A stretch of DNA of 64,000 bases from Asaia platycodi JCM 25414 (lineage in GTDB: Bacteria; Pseudomonadota; Alphaproteobacteria; Acetobacterales; Acetobacteraceae): contig NZ_BAKW01000001.1 in the NCBI RefSeq assembly GCF_000614545.1, positions 1-64,000 of the forward strand, read 5' to 3'. A model generated the notes under the pieces. That model saw nothing but the letters and a program-made list of their open reading frames with translations. It was not told the origin of the DNA and ran no database searches. The translations under genes and the position numbers were made by a program. Shown here piece by piece: positions 58,960 through 64,000 of the stretch (its first letter is position 1; each line of letters starts with the position of its first letter).

Positions 58960-59391
58960 GTGGTTGCGCCAGTGTCTCAGTTTCTTGCAGATCATGCTTT
59001 AGCGATCTACGTGGCCTTTACGGTCATCTTCCTTTGTATCGTGGTGGCGCTTTCTGCTGCTTTAGGGCCTCGTCGCGTCGGTGCCGCACGCGGTCGGTCG
59101 ATGAGCCTGCCCTACGAGTCAGGTATCCTTTCCACAGGGTCGGCGCGTATCCGTCTGCCGGTTCAGTATTATCTGCTGGCCGTGTTCTTCGTGATTTTCG
59201 ATGTTGAAAGCGTCTTCATCTATTCATGGGCTTCCGTGGTGGTCGAGGCTGGCTGGGCCGCCTTCATCTCGGTAGCGACCTTTGTCGTCTTTCTCACGCT
59301 CGCCCTGGTTTACCTCTGGCGCAGTGGTGCCCTCGAATGGCCCCAAGCACCGCCGCATGCCGGTCAAGGTGCCACCGAATTCCCCCGTTGA
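58960..59391 (+). CDS. nuoA: NADH-quinone oxidoreductase subunit A
   Basis: Small membrane subunit of respiratory complex I. 143 residues, three helices: ALAIYVAFTVIFLCIVVALS, PVQYYLLAVFFVIFDVESVF and VATFVVFLTLALVYLW. PYESGILSTGSARIRLPVQY is the conserved loop. It starts at a GTG at 58960 (GGGA five bases upstream); no ATG is available. First gene of the nuo operon. Confidence 0.93.
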   Translation: MVAPVSQFLADHALAIYVAFTVIFLCIVVALSAALGPRRVGAARGRSMSLPYESGILSTGSARIRLPVQYYLLAVFFVIFDVESVFIYSWASVVVEAGWAAFISVATFVVFLTLALVYLWRSGALEWPQAPPHAGQGATEFPR

Positions 59392-59427
59392 ACTTGTCAA
59401 AATTCCCGCGCGCGAGGTCGTATAACG

Positions 59428-60069
59428 ATGACTTGGACTCTTACCTCCGCCGTTGGCGAACCCCGCCTGCAATCTCCCGAAGAACTGCTGATGCATGATG
59501 ATGTGCGTAGCAATCTCGTTGTGGGCAAGCTGCAGGATTTCATTTCGTGGGGGCAGAAGAATTCGGTCTGGCCGTTCAATTTCGGCCTGTCCTGCTGTTA
59601 CGTTGAAATGGCGACGGCCTTTACCAGCCGTTACGACATCGCCCGCTTCGGTTCCGAAGTGCTGCGCGCCACGCCGCGTGAGGCCGACCTGATCGTGATT
59701 GCGGGTACGGTGTTCCGCAAGATGGCGCCCATCGTGAAGTATCTCTACGACCAGATGCTCGAGCCGCGTTGGGTCATTTCCATGGGCTCCTGTGCCAATT
59801 CGGGCGGCATGTATGACATTTACAGCGTCGTGCAGGGTGTCGACAGCTTCCTTCCGGTCGATGTGTATGTGCCAGGCTGCCCGCCGCGCCCCGACGCGCT
59901 GCTCGAAGGGCTGATGCTTCTTCAGGATTCCATCGGCAAGCAGCGTCGCCCGCTCAGCTGGATGGTGGGCGATCAGGGTGTGACCAAGGTGACCCCGGCC
60001 AGCATGCGCGACCTCAAGCGCGAGGAGCGCATGGCGGTTACCAAGCTGCGCACCCCGGATACGATCTGA
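59428..60069 (+). CDS. nuoB: NADH-quinone oxidoreductase subunit B
   Basis: Peripheral subunit carrying the N2 [4Fe-4S] cluster next to the quinone site. 213 residues; the cluster cysteines are in [22 protein letters not shown] and [33 protein letters not shown] is the usual linker. The frame is intact. 13 bases separate it from nuoCD. Confidence 0.97.
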   Translation: MTWTLTSAVGEPRLQSPEELLMHDDVRSNLVVGKLQDFISWGQKNSVWPFNFGLSCCYVEMATAFTSRYDIARFGSEVLRATPREADLIVIAGTVFRKMAPIVKYLYDQMLEPRWVISMGSCANSGGMYDIYSVVQGVDSFLPVDVYVPGCPPRPDALLEGLMLLQDSIGKQRRPLSWMVGDQGVTKVTPASMRDLKREERMAVTKLRTPDTI

Positions 60070-60082
60070 GGAGCGGACAGCA

Positions 60083-61842
60083 ATGAGCGAAGTTTTCGAA
60101 AAAACCCGTTCGGGCGTCATGGGTGCGGCAGTTGCCGCTTTCCCCCCGCACATGATCATGCTCGAAGAATCGACGCGCGATGGCGTGCCGACCTTCTGGG
60201 TGTCGCGCGGCCAGATCCGCGCCGTATTACAGGCGGTCAAGTCTGGCGGCACATTGCGCATGCTGCTCGATCTGACCTGCGTGGACGAACGCCAGCGTAT
60301 CCATCGCGATGGTCTGCCGGCTTCCGATTTCACGGTTGTCTATCACATTCAGTCTTTCAACGGCCCGATCGACGAGGTGCGCTTCAAGGTGCCGCTTTCG
60401 GTCGATGATGCGAATATCGGCACCATTTCTGATATCTGGCCGAACGCGAACTGGCTGGAGCGTGAGGTCTGGGATCTGTTCGGCGTCGTGTTCGAGGGGC
60501 ATCCCCATCTCTCGCGCATCCTGACCCCGCCCACATGGGTCGGTCATCCGCTGCGCAAGGACCATTATGCCCGCGCCACCGAGCGCCCGCCTTATACGCT
60601 CTCAGAAGACCAGGTTTTCGATGAGCAGGAAGCGCTGAAATTCGACCCCGAATCCTGGGGGATGAAGCGTCATTCCGACAACAGCGACTTCATGTTCCTG
60701 AACCTCGGCCCGAACCATCCTTCGGTCCATGGTGTGTTTCGTGTCGTGCTGCAGCTCGAAGGCGAGTTCATCGTCGATGCGGTGCCCGATATCGGTTCCA
60801 TCATCGCGGTGCCGAGAAAATGGCCGAGCGCCAGACCTGGCACAGCTACATCCCCTATACCGACCGTATCGACTATGTCGGCGGGGTGATGAACAATTTC
60901 CCCTATGTGATGGGTGTCGAGAAGCTCGCAGGCATCACCGTGCCGCCCCGTGCGCAGCTTATTCGCGTGATGCTGGCCGAGTTCTTCCGTATCTCCAGCC
61001 ATCTCGTGTTCTACGGAACCATGGTGCAGGATCTGGGTCAGCTTTCGCCGGTTTTCTATATCTTCACCGATCGCGAGCGCGTTTTCGAGATCATCGAGAA
61101 GATCTGCGGCTTCCGTATGCATCCGGCCTTCTTCCGCATTGGCGGCGTGGCCATGGATCTGCCGCAGGGCTGGGATGGCGAGGTTCGCGCGTTCCTTGAC
61201 TACCTGCCAAGCGCCTGGACGAGTACAACGAACTCGTCATGAAGAACCCCATCTTCAAGGCCCGTACGAAGGGCGTTGGCGTCTATAATACCGAAGAGGC
61301 GATCGACTGGGGTGTGACGGGTCCGGGGCTGCGCGCGACGGGTCTGGAGTGGGATTACCGCCGCAAGGCGCTATTCGGGGTATGACCAGATCGATTTCGA
61401 TATTCCGACCGCTGTCAATGGCGACTGCTATGACCGCGCTGCGGTGCATATCGAAGAGATCCGCCAGAGCCTGCGTATCATCCGCTACTGCCTCGATAAC
61501 ATGCCGGGTGGCGACTACAAGGCCGAGCATCCGCTGGCCATGCCGCCGCCGAAGCCGCGCACGATGCATGACATCGAGACGCTCATCCATCACTTCGTGG
61601 GCGTCAGCTGGGGGCCGGTCATTCCGCAGGGCGAAGTCCGCTCCTGCATCGAGGCCACCAAGGGGCTCAATCAGTATTACCTCGTGAGCGACGGCGGCAC
61701 GATGTCCTACCGGACACGTATCCGCACACCGTCGTTCATTCATCTGCAACAGCTTCCGATGCTGTCACGCGGCACCATGATTGCCGATCTGATTGCGATT
61801 ATCGGAAGCATCGATTTTGTGATGGCCGATGTCGACCGCTGA
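60083..61842 (+). CDS. nuoCD: NADH-quinone oxidoreductase fused subunits C/D (frameshifts)
   Basis: Fused peripheral subunits of complex I. The C part (residues 1-195) contains [13 protein letters not shown] and [20 protein letters not shown] with LRKDHYA. It continues without a stop into the D part ([20 protein letters not shown]), so the two are one protein, as in enterobacteria. Breaks lie near 60805 ([19 protein letters not shown] is restored), 61210 ([18 protein letters not shown]) and 61375 ([13 protein letters not shown]). The end reads [12 protein letters not shown]. Rejoined length about 587 residues. The stop overlaps the nuoE start. Confidence 0.95.
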
Positions 61843-62337
61843 ACTTACGGCGCAGGACGCCGAACTCCCACAGGATCTCGTCGATACGTTCATCGACATG
61901 GCCGCCCACGAGCATCATCCTCGTGGCGCCGCCATCGAAGCGCTGCGTCTGGTGCAGGAACGCTTCGGATGGATCAACGACGCCCATCTTGCCCATACGG
62001 CACGTATTCTGGGCATGTCCCAGGCCGATCTGGACGGGATTGCCACCTATTTCAATCTCCTGTTCCGCAAGCCGGTCGGCAAGAACGTGGTCATGCTCTG
62101 TGACTCCGTCTCCTGCTACATCATGGGTGCCGAACAGACGCGCGAACGCCTGTGCAAGAAGCTGGGCGTGAAAATGGGCGAGACGACGCCTGACGGTGAA
62201 TTCACCGTTCTGCCGATCGTCTGCTCGGTCATTGCGACCACGCCCCGGCCATGCTGGTCGGAAAGGATCTTTTCGGTCCTGTCCGCCCGGAAGACATTGA
62301 CGGCATCATCGACGACATTCGGGCGAGGAAGAAGTGA
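61829..62337 (+). CDS. nuoE: NADH-quinone oxidoreductase subunit E (frameshift)
   Basis: Carries the N1a [2Fe-2S] cluster near the FMN. The first two cysteines are in [12 protein letters not shown]; the second pair lies after a break near 62230, where one C is lost ([20 protein letters not shown]). The tail [12 protein letters not shown] ends at 62337, overlapping the nuoF start by one base (TGATG). Start 61829 overlaps the nuoCD stop. About 170 residues, normal. Confidence 0.95.
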
Positions 62338-63651
62338 TGACAGGTCTCAACCCCGAAAAGCAGCCGCTTCTGGCGCTCGTCAATCGCGAGACGCCGCTCG
62401 ACCCGGCCGGTTATGACAAGAAGGGCGGCTGGCGCGGCCTGCGTCGCGCCCTGGGCATGAGCCCCGCCGAGATCATCACCGAAGTGACGGATTCCAAGCT
62501 GCGCGGTCGTGGCGGCGCTGGTTTCAGCACCGGCATGAAGTGGAGCTTTGTCCCCAAGGAATCCTCAAAGGACCGTCTCAAATATATCGTCGCCAATGGT
62601 GACGAGATGGAGCCGGGCACTTTCAAGGATCGCATCCTTGTCGAGGGTAACCCGCTTCAGCTCATCGAAGGCATGATCATCTCGGCCTATGCCATTCAGG
62701 CACGGCACGGCATCATCTTCCTGCGTGGCGAGTATCATCTTGGTCTTGAGCGTCTTCAGCAGGCGGTCATTCAGGCGCGTGAAGCCGGTTTCCTCGGTGA
62801 GAACATCCTCGCTCGGGCTTCGACTTCGATCTGCACGTCCATCCCTCCGCCGGGCGCTATATCTGCGGTGAGGAAACGGCTCTGATCACGGCGCTTGAAG
62901 GCCGTCGCGCCAACCCGCGCGCCAAGCCGCCTTTCCCTCAGATCGGTGGTCTGTGGGGCGCGCCGACGGTCGTCAACAATATTGAGACCTTCAGCAATAT
63001 CCCGCACATCCTGGCCAATGGCACGGAGTGGTATCTGGGGCTGAGCGCCTGCATCGATGGCGGCACCAAGCTTTACGGTGTCAGCGGTCGTGCCAAGCGT
63101 CCGGGCGTGTTCGAGCTGCCTCTGGGCACATCGCTTGGCGTGATCCTGAACGAATGCGCCGGTGGCATGCAGGACGGCTACAAGCTGCGCGCCTTCCTGC
63201 CCGGCGGCGCCTCGACAGCATTTCTCGGGGCAGAGCACGCCGATATTATCATGGACTACCCGACGCCGGAGAAGGCGGGCAGCCGCCTCGGTACGGGTCT
63301 GGCCATTCTGCTCGATGACAAGACCAGCCGATCGGGATGATCCGCAATCTCGAGCATTTCTTTGCGCAGGAATCCTGTGGCTGGTGCACGCCCTGTCGTG
63401 ATGGCCTGCCCTGGGTCGAGCGCCTTCTGATCGCCATTGAAGAAGGGCGCGGCACGCCGGACGATATCGAGCGGCTGCATGATGCTGCCCGCCTGATCGG
63501 CCCGATGGGACGCACCTTCTGTGCTCACGCCCCCGGCGCCATCGCGCCTCTGGCCAGCGGTCTGAAGCTGTTCGCCGAAGATTTCCAGCGACTTGTCAGC
63601 AAGGCCACCCCCGGCACCGCAGAGAGCGGCGCCGCAGGGCAGGCGGCGTAG
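62337..63651 (+). CDS. nuoF: NADH-quinone oxidoreductase subunit F (two frameshifts)
   Basis: NADH- and FMN-binding subunit with the N3 [4Fe-4S] cluster. [19 protein letters not shown] is the nucleotide/FMN site; [19 protein letters not shown] and [18 protein letters not shown] follow. The frame breaks near 62816 ([17 protein letters not shown] restored) and near 63330 ([20 protein letters not shown] restored). Cluster ligands are in [12 protein letters not shown] and the distal TFCAHA. Rejoined length about 439 residues, normal. Confidence 0.95.
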
Positions 63652-63664
63652 GAGGAACGGCCCG

Positions 63665-64000
63665 ATGGCAAAAATCGTAATCGACGGCCGCGAGGTTGAA
63701 GCACGCACTGACGTGAACCTTCTGCAGGCCTGTCTCGAGGCAGGGGAAGACCTGCCCTATTTCTGCTGGCATCCCGAACTCGGGTCTGTTGGCGCCTGCC
63801 GCCAATGTGCCGTCAAGCAATATGCCAATGCCGATGATACGCGCGGTCGTATCGTTATGGCCTGCATGACGCCGGTGACCGAAGGCGCGATCATCTCGGT
63901 GGAAGATCCCGAAGCCAAGGAATTCCGTGGCGAGGTGGTCGAGTGGCTGATGACCAACCACCCTCATGACTGCCCTGTCTGCGAAGAAGGCGGCGAGTGC
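63665..64000 (+). CDS. nuoG: NADH-quinone oxidoreductase subunit G (runs off window end)
   Basis: Only the first 112 residues are in the window. They form the N-terminal [2Fe-2S] domain ([41 protein letters not shown]) and the beginning of the NuoG-specific [4Fe-4S] ligands ([16 protein letters not shown]). ATG at 63665 with GAGGA upstream. The large molybdopterin-like domain lies beyond the window. Confidence 0.96.
   Translation, partial: MAKIVIDGREVEARTDVNLLQACLEAGEDLPYFCWHPELGSVGACRQCAVKQYANADDTRGRIVMACMTPVTEGAIISVEDPEAKEFRGEVVEWLMTNHPHDCPVCEEGGEC

Noticed and set aside
1..64000. Widespread pseudogenisation of the region
   Set aside because: Essential genes are affected as often as others, shifts are almost all single-base losses, and no gene shows nonsense substitutions or large deletions.

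Overview
The window is GC-rich bacterial chromosome and reads as an alphaproteobacterium of the Acetobacteraceae (acetic acid bacteria). The support is a membrane-bound PQQ dehydrogenase of the glucose/quinate family, an acetoin reductase, a FUSC-type exporter, EmrAB-type efflux, a hairpin-rich repeat behind genes and an Acetobacteraceae-like gene mix. A genus close to Asaia or Kozakia is only a guess; the complex I operon argues against Gluconobacter species that lack it.

The sequence itself is damaged in a systematic way. About 25 genes, including housekeeping genes that cannot be dead (gap, dapF, nuoCD, nuoE, nuoF), are broken by frameshifts, nearly all of which look like the loss of one base. 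In every case the protein continues in the adjacent frame, and stop/start overlaps with the next gene (ATGA, TGATG) are preserved. I treat these as consensus errors and report each gene as one feature, giving the approximate break point.

Layout. 1-9703: DEAD-box helicase, FUSC exporter, TIM-barrel isomerase, methyltransferase, a short luciferase-like protein, then dapF-mtaB-ftsY. 10081-18621: TonB receptor, divergent LysR/MFS pair, and a TpsB-type outer-membrane transporter coupled to an unknown exported protein, with a second small exported protein convergent to it. 18782-27600: gap-pgk, lipoprotein, a GH43-like/GIPC-transferase-like protein, an alpha/beta hydrolase, selO and a polysaccharide flippase.

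27611-33008: five overlapping genes forming a hydrogenase-4/complex-I-like membrane cluster (HyfB, C, E, F, G-like) that has lost the nickel ligands, the electron-transfer small subunit and several proton-channel residues. This is the most interesting locus. 33594-41293: aldo/keto reductase, degenerate bicupin, PQQ dehydrogenase, exported cupin, LysR, SDR and exported carboxymuconolactone-decarboxylase-like protein, probably a periplasmic oxidation locus.

41627-50748: sdaA, budC, holC-pepA, a TauE exporter and a molybdenum cofactor operon (moeA-moaA-moaC-moaD-moaE). 50878-58649: tripartite efflux operon, zwf and a GH15 glucoamylase/trehalase-like enzyme. 58960-64000: the start of the respiratory complex I operon (nuoA-B-CD-E-F-G) with fused nuoCD, preceded by two Fur-box-like palindromes. 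No tRNA, rRNA, CRISPR array, intact insertion sequence or prophage was recognised.
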